Part shown: piece by piece, positions 33,445-44,009 of the stretch
Position numbering within the stretch: position 1 is the stretch's first letter
How the letters are laid out: each line of letters begins with the position of its first letter
The notes under the pieces: generated by a model
Database searches by the model: none
Seen by the model: only the letters and a program-made list of their open reading frames with translations
Told to the model about the DNA's origin: nothing
Program-made: the position numbers and the translations under genes
Source: an uncultured Francisellaceae bacterium
Lineage (GTDB): Bacteria > Pseudomonadota > Gammaproteobacteria > UBA6186 > Azoamicaceae
Assembly (NCBI GenBank): GCA_903907935.1
Contig: CAIVQA010000016.1
Location: forward strand, 1-46,363
Length of the DNA stretch: 46,363 bases
Direction of reading: 5' to 3'

Positions 33445-34772
33445 GACATAAAAATTTAAAATTACTAACTACTGCTATTCAATATGCCTTAAAGGTTTCT
33501 AAAAAACATAATCTCGATTGCGAAGTAAGTGCAAGTATTAATATTGGTTTATCAGTAAATGTTAGGATGCAAAATATCGATGCTATAGAATTTAATAATG
33601 ATCAAAAAATTAGCGTCACGGTATATTTTAACCATCATCAAGGTACTGCTACAACTACAGAATTAACCGAATTAGCTATAGAAAATGCTGTACTTAAAGC
33701 AAAATCAATTGCTAATTTTACTAACCCGGATCCATATTCTGGTCTTCCAGATCCTAATATAATGGCTAAAAATTTTATAGATTTAGATTTATATCATCCA
33801 GAAAATATTGAACCAACTCTAGCAATTAATACTGCAAAAATTTGCGAAAGTGCTGCTTTAAATTTTAATCCAGCAATTAAAAATTCTGATAGAACAAATT
33901 TTAGCTACAATTCCAGTTTTATAGCAATTGGCAATAGTAACGATTTTATAGCAACAATACCAACTACTAGCTATAGCTTATCCTGTGAAGTTATTGCACA
34001 AGAAAAAGATATTATGCAACGTGACTACGATTTTACGGTAGCAAGATGCTTACACGATTTAATCGATTCAGAAAAAATTGGTAAGAAAGCAGCATTATAC
34101 GCCTTAAATAGATTAGGCGCTAAACAACTCGCAACTTGTAAAGCAAAAGTACTGTTTATTCCTAGAGTAGCCTCTAGTTTATTAGGTTATTTAGTTGCTG
34201 CCATAGACGGTAGCTCTATTTCTAATAAAGCATCTTTTTTATTAGATAGTTTAAACTGCAAAATATTTCCTAATTTTATTGATATAATAGACGACCCTTT
34301 TGTTAAACGAGGATTAGGTAGTAATTCATTTGATAGTGATGGAGTTGCTACTAAAAAACAAAATATTATAACTGCTGGAGTATTAAATACTTATTTATTA
34401 AGTAATTATTTTGCTAAAAAATTACAATTGTCTCCTACTGGGCATGGCGGTGGTATATATAATTTATTTATTAACTCTACTTCTCCAATGCTTTCTTATG
34501 AACAATTAATCCAAAAAATGCATACTGGCTTAATAGTTACCGAAACTATCGGCCATGGGGTTAATTTGGTTACTGGTGATTATTCTAAAGGGGCGTTTGG
34601 TTTTTGGGTAGAAAATGGTAAAATTATGTATCCAGTTGAAGAAATTACTATTGCTGGTAATTTAAAAGAGATGTTTAATAATATTGTAGCAATTGGTTCA
34701 GATCTAGATTATCAAAATAATATTGTTACTGGATCTATTTTAATAGATAGCTTAACGATAGCTGGGAATTAA
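33438..34772 (+). CDS. pmbA: PmbA/TldE, partner of TldD
   Basis: The 444-aa product matches PmbA/TldE: NFTNPDPYSGLPDP, RVASSLLGYLVAAIDG, FVKRGLGSNSFDSDGVATKK, and the C-terminal GHGVNLVTGDYSKGAFGFWV. It lacks a zinc HExxxH, as expected for the non-metal subunit of the TldD/E heterodimer. The start lies in the last codons of tldD, so translation is probably coupled. Confidence 0.95.
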   Translation: MLRHKNLKLLTTAIQYALKVSKKHNLDCEVSASINIGLSVNVRMQNIDAIEFNNDQKISVTVYFNHHQGTATTTELTELAIENAVLKAKSIANFTNPDPYSGLPDPNIMAKNFIDLDLYHPENIEPTLAINTAKICESAALNFNPAIKNSDRTNFSYNSSFIAIGNSNDFIATIPTTSYSLSCEVIAQEKDIMQRDYDFTVARCLHDLIDSEKIGKKAALYALNRLGAKQLATCKAKVLFIPRVASSLLGYLVAAIDGSSISNKASFLLDSLNCKIFPNFIDIIDDPFVKRGLGSNSFDSDGVATKKQNIITAGVLNTYLLSNYFAKKLQLSPTGHGGGIYNLFINSTSPMLSYEQLIQKMHTGLIVTETIGHGVNLVTGDYSKGAFGFWVENGKIMYPVEEITIAGNLKEMFNNIVAIGSDLDYQNNIVTGSILIDSLTIAGN

Positions 34773-34790
34773 TATGGGGGGTTTAATTAG

Positions 34791-35708
34791 ATGCATCGTA
34801 CTATTTATGAACACCGCAAAATTGTATCTTCTTTATCACCAAAAGCTAGTCATCCAGATCTAATATACAAAAATTTAGAAAATATAGTAGTTTATAGAAA
34901 AGAAAGTAATATTAGTAAATATCCAACTTTTTTATATATTCCTGGCACTGCCTTTGTTGCTTCAGAAACCGGATACACTAATTTTATTTGTAACTATATT
35001 GCCCAACTTTCAGATTTTCAAGTTATTGCCATTAAACATAAATTAGCTCCAGAATATAAACCACATGATATAGTAAATAAACTTTATTGTGTTATAAAAT
35101 TACTATTAGATCCAAAAAACAATAACTTTTTAAATATTGATCGAACAAAAGTAGTAATAGGTGGATATAGTTCTGGGGCAACTTTTGCTACTCTAATTGC
35201 TATAAAAGCAAAAAAAGATGGTTTATTAATTAGTTATCAAATTTTAATAAGCCCTGTAACCGATTTATCTAGAAGTATTAGAATAAATAGTAAATATCAA
35301 GAATTGGAAAATAAAGATCATATAATAACCGAAAGATTTGTAGAATGGTTTTTAAATTTATATTTACCAAATTCTATTAATAGACAAGATCCAAAAATAT
35401 CCCCATATTGGACCCCAAAAAACAAGTTAATAAATCTATCTCCAACTTATCTGATTTTTGGAGAATTTGATCGTTTTAGAAGCGATACAGAATTATATGG
35501 AGAAAACTTAACTTCAGCTAAAGTACCAACTTTTAAAATTATGTTTGAAAAAGAAAATCATGGATTATTATGGGAAAACCCTCAAGTTACTAGAACTCTA
35601 TCCGCAGAATTAAAGTATCTATTTAAACCTAAGCCTATAGAAAGGCCTATAGTAAAAAACCATGAATCACAAGAACAACAACCAACAAAACCTCGTTTAT
35701 TATTGTAA
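34791..35708 (+). CDS. Alpha/beta hydrolase of the hormone-sensitive-lipase-like type
   Basis: The 305-aa product has an alpha/beta-hydrolase catalytic set: nucleophile Ser127 in GGYSSGA, Asp227 in FGEFDRFRSD and His257 in ENHGLL. The IKHKLAPEYKPHDIVN segment is typical of acetyl-hydrolase/lipase relatives. The usual oxyanion HGGG is replaced by YIPGTAF (50-55), so substrate specificity may be altered. There is no signal peptide. It follows pmbA by 18 bp and its end overlaps the convergent PAS/FkbM gene by 9 bp. Confidence 0.87.
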   Translation: MHRTIYEHRKIVSSLSPKASHPDLIYKNLENIVVYRKESNISKYPTFLYIPGTAFVASETGYTNFICNYIAQLSDFQVIAIKHKLAPEYKPHDIVNKLYCVIKLLLDPKNNNFLNIDRTKVVIGGYSSGATFATLIAIKAKKDGLLISYQILISPVTDLSRSIRINSKYQELENKDHIITERFVEWFLNLYLPNSINRQDPKISPYWTPKNKLINLSPTYLIFGEFDRFRSDTELYGENLTSAKVPTFKIMFEKENHGLLWENPQVTRTLSAELKYLFKPKPIERPIVKNHESQEQQPTKPRLLL

Positions 35709-37682
35709 TGTTTTATTTATTGCTTTAAGAATACTTAGTTTAGGATTTACTTTTTTTACCCAATTTGTAGTTGTATCTGGTAAAAAGCTTAAATTATCTA
35801 TCGTCTGCACTTCTATATCAAAATTATAATTTTGTAAGATACTACAAATTGTTTGTAAATTATTTTCAAAATAATTATTTTGTATTTCATGCACTTCCAT
35901 AACTAATATTTTTATTAACTTTAACTTTTCTCCTAATTCTTCTAATACCTGTTGTTCTGCTCCTTCAATATCCATTTTTAAACAATCAATTTTATTCTTA
36001 ATATAAGAAGATAATTTAATTGCTTTAACTGTAGTTATTTTTGAAGTGTTTCTTTGATTGCCCCATAGAGGAATAATAGAATTTCCTCTAACATCAGAAG
36101 CATCTCCTGCTTCGCCATAAAACGGGATCACACCGGTTTTTTTAGCTAAAGCAGCTTTAATTGCCACTACATTTTTTAAATTATTAGTTGCTATATTTTT
36201 TTGTAAAAGTGCAAAATTATATGGATCTGGTTCAAAACATAAAATCTTTGCTAAAGGATATTTATTTTTAAAAAACAACATAGCCATGCCTAGATTACTA
36301 CCAGCATCTATAATGTTAGGTTGTGGGTTATCACTATTAAAATCATAAATTTTATCTTTAAATATTGAAGTATATAGTTCTGCCATTACATTTTCATTTA
36401 CATATGCAGCATTAAAATTTCCCACTTCCATAAATTTTAGCATTGCAGTTGGTTGTTGTTCCTCACATTGAAATTGATTTGTTATAATATTTACCGCAAA
36501 ATCCAACTCGCAACTATTTCTTAAGACTTTTTGATCTTTTATTAATTTCAAATTTCCATTTAAATCTTTAATTAACATTTTTAATAATGATGATTCAAAA
36601 TCATTAAATCTATATTGATCTAGCAGTTCTTCAAAATTAAAATTAAATTTTTCATTGATAAAAATACTTTGTTTTTGTAATTTATTAAATAAATCATTAA
36701 TATCTTCAAAAATCACAGCTATAATAATTTTATTTTCAAATCGTTTTACAAAATCAACGTCTAACTTTATTTCCAAATCATTATTTGTATATAAAATTGC
36801 ATTTTTTAAGATTAATTGTAATATTTTTTTTATACGATATTCATCACCAATAATTATTTTAGGAATATTCTCGGAAATATTTAAAGTAAATTTTAGATTT
36901 TTATTTACAGCAACCACACTGGTTTCATCAATTATGTTTTTTATTAAAACTCTTAGATCAAATGGTTTGTTTATAATTGGAGTCTTGGTAGTATCTAACG
37001 GCTTAAAGCTTAAAATATTACTGCAATCACCTAATAATATTTCTATAAACTTTTTAATTTCTAAAATCAAAGCTACATTGCTTTTATTGGTTTCATTTGA
37101 AATTATAATATTAATTAACAATAAAATTTCTTTCAAAGGAATTCTAAAATAAAAATGTAAGCAATTAAATAACCATACTAAAGATTGTTTCATATTTATA
37201 ACGTTTTCTTTAGTATTGATTAGTTCTGTTTCTATTCGTTTAAGGTAAGTAATATCTACTGTATTACCTATAATTCCAACTATAGTACCCTGTTCATCTC
37301 TAAAAGGTTTTTTATGTGAAAGTTGAACACGTTGTTCTCCGTTTGGTAGATCAACATATTCTTCTTTAACAATAGGGACTCCTGTAACAATTACTTCTAA
37401 ATCATGCTGTCGATACTGTTCTGCAGTTTTAGGTGAAAATAAATCATAATCTGTTTTTCCTATAACATTATCATAATGTATTAGCTGTATTTTTCTCATT
37501 TCTTCTTTACTAAAGCTATTACACCCTAAATAAACTCCATCTTTATCTTTCCAATAAACACTACCAGGTAATTCTTTGATAATAGTTGTTAATTTATAGA
37601 TAGTGTCTTTTTGTTCTAGAATAATATTTTCTAAATCTTGCTTATTCGAAGTAGTTTCTAAATCAACCAACTTGCCTCCCAT
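35700..37682 (-). CDS. PAS / degenerate histidine-kinase / FkbM methyltransferase fusion
   Basis: The 660-aa protein is a rare three-part fusion. A PAS sensor with PAC (about 35-148) includes GSVYWKDKDGVYLGCNSF and IGKTDYDLFSP. A histidine-kinase-like core follows (about 155-400): the H-box reads HFYFRIPL, so Phe177 stands where the phospho-accepting His of H(D/E)xRTPL should be, although His176 is adjacent. The N-box is weak (RIKKILQLILKNAILYT) and no DxGxG ATP-lid motif is visible. A SAM-dependent FkbM methyltransferase domain (about 425-640) has IIDAGSNLGM, FEPDP and MDIEGAEQQVL. The C-terminal methyltransferase sits where hybrid kinases usually carry a receiver. No transmembrane helix is seen. 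A strong Shine-Dalgarno is absent. Confidence 0.88.
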   Translation of the reverse strand: MGGKLVDLETTSNKQDLENIILEQKDTIYKLTTIIKELPGSVYWKDKDGVYLGCNSFSKEEMRKIQLIHYDNVIGKTDYDLFSPKTAEQYRQHDLEVIVTGVPIVKEEYVDLPNGEQRVQLSHKKPFRDEQGTIVGIIGNTVDITYLKRIETELINTKENVINMKQSLVWLFNCLHFYFRIPLKEILLLINIIISNETNKSNVALILEIKKFIEILLGDCSNILSFKPLDTTKTPIINKPFDLRVLIKNIIDETSVVAVNKNLKFTLNISENIPKIIIGDEYRIKKILQLILKNAILYTNNDLEIKLDVDFVKRFENKIIIAVIFEDINDLFNKLQKQSIFINEKFNFNFEELLDQYRFNDFESSLLKMLIKDLNGNLKLIKDQKVLRNSCELDFAVNIITNQFQCEEQQPTAMLKFMEVGNFNAAYVNENVMAELYTSIFKDKIYDFNSDNPQPNIIDAGSNLGMAMLFFKNKYPLAKILCFEPDPYNFALLQKNIATNNLKNVVAIKAALAKKTGVIPFYGEAGDASDVRGNSIIPLWGNQRNTSKITTVKAIKLSSYIKNKIDCLKMDIEGAEQQVLEELGEKLKLIKILVMEVHEIQNNYFENNLQTICSILQNYNFDIEVQTIDNLSFLPDTTTNWVKKVNPKLSILKAINKTLQ

Positions 37683-37801
37683 TCAACAAAGATTTTTTAA
37701 TAGTTTTTAATAAGATAGAGAGAAATATTTTATTGTTATAATAGATTAGATAATAAGTATTAATATTTACAATATATTTATATTAAAAAAAAATCAAGCA
37801 T

Positions 37802-40516
37802 TTATAAACCACCATGACAATGTTTATATTTTTTACCAGATCCACAAGGACAAGGTTCGTTTCTGCCTACTTTCTCAAAATCTTTATTATTATTCTGATT
37901 AATATAAGTTACATTGCTTAAATCTAGTACGTTTAACTCTGGATCTACTTCATCAGATTGTAAAGCAAGATCTATGCCATCATGCCTATATTCAACTGCT
38001 TTAGGACTTTGTAATAACCTTTGATCTATTGAATGCATATCACCACCATCTTGAAATTGTATACGCGATAAAACCGTAATAACTTCTCGTTTAATTGCCG
38101 ACAACATAAGACTAAACAAATTATAGGCTTCTCGTTTATATTCTTGTTTTGGATCTTTTTGTGCGTACCCTCGTAAATGAATACTTTGCCGCAAATAATC
38201 CATAGTTGCTAAGTGTTCCTTCCAATGATTATCTAAAACATTCAACATTACCACTTTTTCTAAGTGTCTCATGTTTTCTGAACCAATTAATTTTTCTTTA
38301 CCTGCAAATACTTCGTCAAAAAAACTAATAATTCTCCGCTTTAAATCTTCTGAAATTTGATTATGATCTTTTTCTAACCACTCTTTTACTGGTATTTTAT
38401 GCCCAAATTCAAATTCTAAACAATGCTCTAGCCCAAGCAAATCCCATTCTTCTATTAGACTATCTGGGACAATATATTCATCTAAAACTTTTTCAAGCTC
38501 ACTTTGTCTCATCGATTCAATTGTTGCAGAAACATCGTTACTTGCAATTAATTCTGCCCGTTGATTATAAATAACCATACGTTGATCATTTGCTACATCA
38601 TCAAATTCCAACAATTGTTTACGAATATCAAAATTATGACCTTCTACTTTACGTTGAGCATTTTCTACAGATCTTGTTATAAGTGGATGAGTAATAGCTT
38701 CACCTTTTTCTAACCCCAACTTATTTAATAAAACTGCAATTCGATCAGATATAAAAATTCTCATTAAATTATCTTCTAATGATAAATAAAATTTAGTGAT
38801 CCCGGGATCCCCTTGTCGCCCCGTTCTTCCACGCAATTGATTATCAATCCGACGTGACTCATGCCTTTCTGAACCAATAACTCTTAACCCACCAAGAGCT
38901 ATAACCTCTTCGTTACGTTGTTTCCATGCTAACTTGCATTTGTTTATTTCTTCTGGATCAGTATAATTTGCCTGAGCTAACTCCGCTTTTAAATTACCAC
39001 CTAAAACTATATCCGTACCTCTTCCTGCCATATTGGTTGCAATAGTAACAGCACCAGGTCGACCTGCTTCTGCTATAATTTCTGCCTCTGTAGCATGAAA
39101 TTTAGCATTTAATACTTGATGCTTAATTTTTTTGGCAGTTAATAACGACGACAATAATTCTGAATTTTCTATAGAACTAGTACCCACTAATACCGGCTGT
39201 CGACGTTTTACACAATCTTCTATGTCTTCTAAAACTGCAGCAAATTTTTCTTTTTGTGTTAAATAAATTACATCTGATAGATCTGCTCTTCTACATGGAG
39301 CATTGGTTGGGATAACTACTACTTCTAAGTTATAAATATGCTGCATTTCATAAGCTTCGGTATCTGCAGTACCTGTCATACCAGATAATTTATCGTACAA
39401 CCTAAAATAATTTTGAAAAGTAATAGATGCTAGTGTATGGCTTTCATTTTGAATTTTAACGCCTTCTTTGGCTTCAACCGCCTGATGTATGCCATCAGAC
39501 CAACGCCTACCTACCATGGCACGACCAGTATGCTCATCAATAATAATTACTTCTTGATCTTTTACTAAATAATCAACATCCCTTTTAAATAAATAATGAG
39601 CTTTTAATGCAGCATGCGTATGATGCACCAAATTAATATTCCCTGCATCATATAAGCTTTCGCCTTTTGTTAATAATTTTTCTTTCAATAAAAGTTGTTC
39701 TATTTTTTCATGACCCGCTTCAGTTAATAATACTTGCCTATTTTTCTCATCAATAGTGAAATCTTGTTCTAATTTTAATTTTTTTACTAAAGAATTAATT
39801 CCAACATATAAATTTATATTATCTTGGCTTGGACCAGAAATAATTAATGGTGTACGCGCTTCATCTATTAAAATAGAATCTACCTCATCTACTATTGCAT
39901 AAAACAGGCCTCTCTGAACAACATCTTCTTTAGAAAAAGCCATATTGTCACGCAAATAATCAAAACCAAATTCATTATTAGTACCGTAAGTAATATCTGC
40001 TTGATATGCGATAATCTTTTCTTCTCTAGGCATTTGTTCACTAGTAATAACACCTACTGTAAGACCTAATGCATCATAGATCGGCTTCATCCACATAGCA
40101 TCACGTTTAGCTAAATAATCGTTTACTGTTACAATATGTACAGAGCGTCCAGTTAGAGCATTTAAATAAGCTGGCAGGGTTGCTGCTAAGGTTTTTCCTT
40201 CTCCTGTTCGCATTTCAGCAATTTTACCAAGATGCAACACAATGCCACCAATTAACTGTACATCAAAATGGCGCATTTCTAATGTACGTTTTGCAACTTC
40301 TCTAACTACAGCAAATGCTTCTGGTAATAACTGATCTAAAGTCTCACCGTTATTATAACGATTCTTAAATTCTATTGTTTTATTCTTAAGAGCTACATCA
40401 TTTAAAGTACTAACAACTGATTCTAATTTATTGATCTCTAAAACTATTTTAGATAACCTTTTAACAGTACGTTCGTTTTTACTGCCAAAAATTTTTTTTA
40501 ATATTTCTATAACCAT
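37802..40516 (-). CDS. secA: SecA, preprotein translocase ATPase
   Basis: SecA drives export through SecYEG. The 904-aa length is standard. Walker A MRTGEGKT is at 102-109, the DEAD-like motif is VDEVDS, and [10 protein letters not shown] and [11 protein letters not shown] are present. The C-terminal SecB/lipid-binding zinc tail is intact ([14 protein letters not shown]). The start ATG is 34 bp from the palindromic element at 40550-40697, which fills the divergent gap to dciA. Confidence 0.98.
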   Translation of the reverse strand: MVIEILKKIFGSKNERTVKRLSKIVLEINKLESVVSTLNDVALKNKTIEFKNRYNNGETLDQLLPEAFAVVREVAKRTLEMRHFDVQLIGGIVLHLGKIAEMRTGEGKTLAATLPAYLNALTGRSVHIVTVNDYLAKRDAMWMKPIYDALGLTVGVITSEQMPREEKIIAYQADITYGTNNEFGFDYLRDNMAFSKEDVVQRGLFYAIVDEVDSILIDEARTPLIISGPSQDNINLYVGINSLVKKLKLEQDFTIDEKNRQVLLTEAGHEKIEQLLLKEKLLTKGESLYDAGNINLVHHTHAALKAHYLFKRDVDYLVKDQEVIIIDEHTGRAMVGRRWSDGIHQAVEAKEGVKIQNESHTLASITFQNYFRLYDKLSGMTGTADTEAYEMQHIYNLEVVVIPTNAPCRRADLSDVIYLTQKEKFAAVLEDIEDCVKRRQPVLVGTSSIENSELLSSLLTAKKIKHQVLNAKFHATEAEIIAEAGRPGAVTIATNMAGRGTDIVLGGNLKAELAQANYTDPEEINKCKLAWKQRNEEVIALGGLRVIGSERHESRRIDNQLRGRTGRQGDPGITKFYLSLEDNLMRIFISDRIAVLLNKLGLEKGEAITHPLITRSVENAQRKVEGHNFDIRKQLLEFDDVANDQRMVIYNQRAELIASNDVSATIESMRQSELEKVLDEYIVPDSLIEEWDLLGLEHCLEFEFGHKIPVKEWLEKDHNQISEDLKRRIISFFDEVFAGKEKLIGSENMRHLEKVVMLNVLDNHWKEHLATMDYLRQSIHLRGYAQKDPKQEYKREAYNLFSLMLSAIKREVITVLSRIQFQDGGDMHSIDQRLLQSPKAVEYRHDGIDLALQSDEVDPELNVLDLSNVTYINQNNNKDFEKVGRNEPCPCGSGKKYKHCHGGL

Positions 40517-40549
40517 TTTTTATAAACCTATTTAAACTATAAATTTTAA

Positions 40550-40697
40550 TATACACTTTCGATTAATGGGTGTTAGGTACTCTAAAAAAAATAATGAGCG
40601 GTGTTTGAGCCCCACGCTACTCTGTTAGCGCTGCTGAGCGCAGGGCGAGTTCAGCGAATTATTTTTTTAGAGTACCTAACACCCATGTGAAAATATA
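40550..40697. repeat. Palindromic element copy, core type B
   Basis: The arms GGGTGTTAGGTACTCTAAAA match each other exactly and differ from all other copies (GAGTTTT has become GGGTGTT on both sides). Ends: TATACACTTTCGATTAATGGG and (reverse complement) TATATTTTCACATGGG. The core is nearly identical to that at 31793-31942. It lies between the divergent secA and dciA genes. Confidence 0.93.
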
Positions 40698-40704
40698 ATA
40701 AACT

Positions 40705-41226
40705 ATGTACCACCCTATGAAACATAAATATACTAACATACATTCTATTAATACTTTATTACAAAATTCACCAACTATTCTTAATATTCAGGATAAATTA
40801 CAACAATTACAACAATTACACAACACAGTAACTAACTTATTGCCTCCAATAATTGCTAAGTATTGTTCTGTTGCCAATTTAAGAGATGGCGTATTAATTC
40901 TAACAACCACCAGCCCAGTATGGAATCATCAAATAAATTTTTTAAAAATGGATTTACTTGACAAACTAAGAAATAGCAATGCTGCTTGGGCAGGAATCGC
41001 ATCAATATCAGTAAAAACTGACTACTTACCAGAAGATTTAATGGTATACCAACAAAATAATGATCACTCTAACCATAAATCAAACGATAAACAAAAAGAC
41101 CGCTTAAAAAATTTTACTATTTCAACCAAAACAGCAAAAATTATTAACAATATTGCCACCAATGATATCAATCACCCGCCTTTGGCTATGGCTTTAAAGA
41201 ATTTAGCGAGAAAATTAGAAATTTAG
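40705..41226 (+). CDS. dciA: DciA-like (DUF721) helicase-loading protein
   Basis: The 173-aa product fits DUF721/DciA, the replicative-helicase operator of bacteria lacking DnaC. The N-terminal part has LLPPIIAKYCSVANLRDGVLIL and TSPVWNHQINFLKMDLLDKL, the compact fold conserved in the family; the C-terminal part is polar and extended. The position beside secA is typical in gammaproteobacteria. ATG 40705 lies 7 bp after the repeat; a second ATG at 40717 (MKHKYTNIHS) is equally plausible, because TATAAT at 40694-40699 would place the RNA start near 40706. Confidence 0.82.
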   Translation: MYHPMKHKYTNIHSINTLLQNSPTILNIQDKLQQLQQLHNTVTNLLPPIIAKYCSVANLRDGVLILTTTSPVWNHQINFLKMDLLDKLRNSNAAWAGIASISVKTDYLPEDLMVYQQNNDHSNHKSNDKQKDRLKNFTISTKTAKIINNIATNDINHPPLAMALKNLARKLEI

Positions 41227-41234
41227 AAATTTTA

Positions 41235-41263
41235 TTGACAAATCCTATGATCTATTTAACAAT
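41235..41263 (+). promoter_or_regulatory. Candidate promoter of potABCD
   Basis: A perfect TTGACA (41235-41240), 17 bp, then AACAAT (41258-41263) lies in the 80-bp gap before potA. The predicted leader is about 37 nt. The -35 is consensus; the -10 matches four of six. Confidence 0.5.
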
Positions 41264-41306
41264 TCCATCAAGTTATTTTCAGCTATTTTTTAATGAAACA
41301 AATTAA

Positions 41307-42404
41307 ATGAACCAAAATATTATTGAATTAAGAAACGTCTCAAAATACTATAACGATCTTCCTATTCTTCAGGATATTCAGTTAGAAGTAAGAAACAGCG
41401 AATTTCTAACTATATTAGGGCCTTCTGGGTGTGGCAAGACAACCTTATTACGGCTAATTTCTGGTTTTGATACACCTAGTAGTGGCAATATTTTCATGAA
41501 TGGCAAGGATGTGGCAGGTCTTCCACCACACTTAAGGCATGTTAATACAGTTTTTCAAAGTTATGCCCTATTCCCACATATGAATGTTTTCGATAACGTT
41601 GCTTTTGGGTTGCGTTGCAAACATTTACCAAAACCAGAAATAGAGCATAAAGTACGAGAAGCTTTACGTATGGTAAAGCTTGATAACTTTGCAAACCGCA
41701 AACCACACCAATTAAGTGGTGGACAACAACAAAGGATCGCTATTGCCAGGGCAGTTGTAAACCAACCATTAGTATTATTACTAGACGAACCTCTAAGTTC
41801 CTTAGATTATAGTTTACGCAAAACTATGCAACTAGAGCTTCAACAATTACAAGCTCAATTAGGTATAACTTTTATTTTAGTGACTCACGACCAAGAAGAA
41901 GCGTTGTCTACCGCAGATCGAGTGGTAGTTATGAATCATGGCTTTATTGAACAAGTTGGAACACCTAGAGAAGTATACGAAGAACCACAAAATCTACATG
42001 TAGCAAAATTTATTGGCGAAGTTAATATTTTTAAAACTACAATCCTAAAAGCAGATCCTGTCGATCTACAAGTAGAAATAGAGGGTATGCAATTTACCCT
42101 TAAAAATACTAAACAATTCTCCTCCGAACAAACTCTATATACCCTATTACGCCCAGAAGACTTAGAAGTATGGGGAGTAAACGAAGTTGCTGATCCAAAA
42201 AATATGTATCCTGCTACTGTTTCTCGGGTAATATATAAAGGATCCACAGTAGATCTAATTTTAAAATTAAAAACTGGTACCCAAATTTTAGCCACTCAAT
42301 TTTTTAATGAAGACGATGAAAAATTGGACTTTAAACCAGGTGAAGCTGTTTGGGTATATTGGAGAACAGGGTGGGAAGTTATTTTATCAGATGAGGTAAA
42401 ATAA
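41307..42404 (+). CDS. potA: PotA, spermidine/putrescine ABC transporter ATPase
   Basis: PotA energises polyamine uptake. The 365-aa product has Walker A GPSGCGKT (39-46), signature LSGGQ (136-140), Walker B LLLDEPLS (157-164), switch THDQEE, and a C-terminal TOBE-type regulatory domain (about 275-360: LLRPEDLEVW). It starts a tightly packed potABCD operon; potB begins 1 bp after its stop. Confidence 0.96.
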   Translation: MNQNIIELRNVSKYYNDLPILQDIQLEVRNSEFLTILGPSGCGKTTLLRLISGFDTPSSGNIFMNGKDVAGLPPHLRHVNTVFQSYALFPHMNVFDNVAFGLRCKHLPKPEIEHKVREALRMVKLDNFANRKPHQLSGGQQQRIAIARAVVNQPLVLLLDEPLSSLDYSLRKTMQLELQQLQAQLGITFILVTHDQEEALSTADRVVVMNHGFIEQVGTPREVYEEPQNLHVAKFIGEVNIFKTTILKADPVDLQVEIEGMQFTLKNTKQFSSEQTLYTLLRPEDLEVWGVNEVADPKNMYPATVSRVIYKGSTVDLILKLKTGTQILATQFFNEDDEKLDFKPGEAVWVYWRTGWEVILSDEVK

Positions 42405-42405
42405 C

Positions 42406-43239
42406 ATGTTTAGAAAATTTTCTATAACATCTATATGGTTCTGGTTAATAATTTTTGCTTTCATTCCTAGCTTTTTACTTTTTATAACTAGTATATTAAT
42501 GCAAGGTGATAACGAACTAATACGTCTACAATTAACTCTTGAAAATTATTCACGCCTGTTTAATTCATATTATTTACAAATTTTTGGACGTTCATGCATG
42601 CTTGCCGGAATTTGTACTGCCAGTTGTTTAATTTTAGCTTTTCCTTTTAGCTATTTAGTATCCCGCATGCCAGAAAAATACAAAAATATCTTATTACTTT
42701 TGATTATTATTCCTTTTTGGACTAGTTCTTTAATTCGTACTTATGCTATTGTTGCAATTTTAAAAACTCATGGAATTCTCAACAAGTTATTGCTTTACTG
42801 CAGTATTATAAAAACACCAATTCAAATAATGTACACTAACACTGCAACTTTAATTGGTTTGATTTATACATTACTACCATTAATGATTTTACCTTTATAT
42901 GCCAGTATTGAAAAACTAGACGTTCGTGTTGTTGACGCAGCAAGAGATTTAGGTGCTAAAAGACATCAAGTTTTTTTTAAAATAATACTACCATTAACCT
43001 CACCAGGAATCTTTGCTGGATGTATTTTAGTATTTTTACCAGCAACAACTATGTTTTATATTCCAGATTTACTGGGGGGCGCTAAAACTATATTAATTGG
43101 TAATATTATTCAAAATCAATTTTTGGCTGCCAGAGATTGGCCATTAGGATCCGCAATTAGCATTACCTTAACTTTATTAATGGGTATAGTCTTATTTGTA
43201 TATTGGCGGCGCAATCCTCAACATCAAGAGTTATTATGA
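42406..43239 (+). CDS. potB: PotB, polyamine transporter permease
   Basis: The 277-aa inner-membrane permease has six predicted membrane segments and the ABC coupling loop EAA-like motif (VDAARDLGAKRHQVFFKIILPLTSPGI). IPFWTSSLIRTYA is typical of PotB. It overlaps potC by 4 bp. Confidence 0.96.
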   Translation: MFRKFSITSIWFWLIIFAFIPSFLLFITSILMQGDNELIRLQLTLENYSRLFNSYYLQIFGRSCMLAGICTASCLILAFPFSYLVSRMPEKYKNILLLLIIIPFWTSSLIRTYAIVAILKTHGILNKLLLYCSIIKTPIQIMYTNTATLIGLIYTLLPLMILPLYASIEKLDVRVVDAARDLGAKRHQVFFKIILPLTSPGIFAGCILVFLPATTMFYIPDLLGGAKTILIGNIIQNQFLAARDWPLGSAISITLTLLMGIVLFVYWRRNPQHQELL

Positions 43240-44009
43240 ATCATCGTATTACTAAATTAGCTTATTTGATATTAATTTACCTATTTTTATATGTACCAAT
43301 TTTAGTACTCATAACATATTCTTTTAATGATTCTTCTTTTTCGTTACTATGGAAAGGCTTTACGATAAAGTGGTATAAAAGTCTACTACAAAATACTGAT
43401 TTACAAATCGTAGCTTTTCATTCGTTAACCATAGGTATTTTATCGGCTATTGGAGCAACAATAATAGGAACATTAACTGCAGTTTCTTTGTATCGATATA
43501 AATTTTTTGGCAAAAAATTAATCCATGGTCTTCTTTTTACTTTAATTATTTCACCAGACATTGTAACCGGAATTTCTCTTTTAATTCTTTTTTCTGCCGT
43601 TAAAATCCCACTTGGATTTTGGACATTATTATTGTCTCACATTACATTTTGCGTTCCATTTGTAACAGTAACTGTTTATTCCCGTTTAATAGGAAGTGAT
43701 AAAAATCTTATTGAAGCAGCCAAAGATCTAGGAGCTACCGATAGTACTATTTTATTACGTATTTTGATCCCATTACTTTGGCCAGCTATTATAGCAGGTT
43801 GGCTATTAAGTTTTACTCTTTCCATGGATGATGTAATTATAAGTTTTTTTGTAACTGGTCCTGAATTTGATATCTTACCATTAAAAATTTTTTCTATGGT
43901 GCGAGTTGGGGTAAAACCAGAGGTAAATGCTTTATGTTCAGTAATGTTTGTAATAACTTTAATTATCGTATTAATCTATCAATTGATTGCTTGGAAAAAA
44001 CTAAAATGA
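43236..44009 (+). CDS. potC: PotC, polyamine transporter permease
   Basis: Started at ATG 43236 (ATGA overlap with the potB stop) the product has 257 aa and six membrane segments. The coupling motif is EAAKDLGATDSTILLRILIPLLWPAI. FSMDDV-like SMDDVIISFFVTGP is diagnostic of PotC. The longer frame upstream would overlap potB and is not needed. Confidence 0.96.
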   Translation: MNHRITKLAYLILIYLFLYVPILVLITYSFNDSSFSLLWKGFTIKWYKSLLQNTDLQIVAFHSLTIGILSAIGATIIGTLTAVSLYRYKFFGKKLIHGLLFTLIISPDIVTGISLLILFSAVKIPLGFWTLLLSHITFCVPFVTVTVYSRLIGSDKNLIEAAKDLGATDSTILLRILIPLLWPAIIAGWLLSFTLSMDDVIISFFVTGPEFDILPLKIFSMVRVGVKPEVNALCSVMFVITLIIVLIYQLIAWKKLK

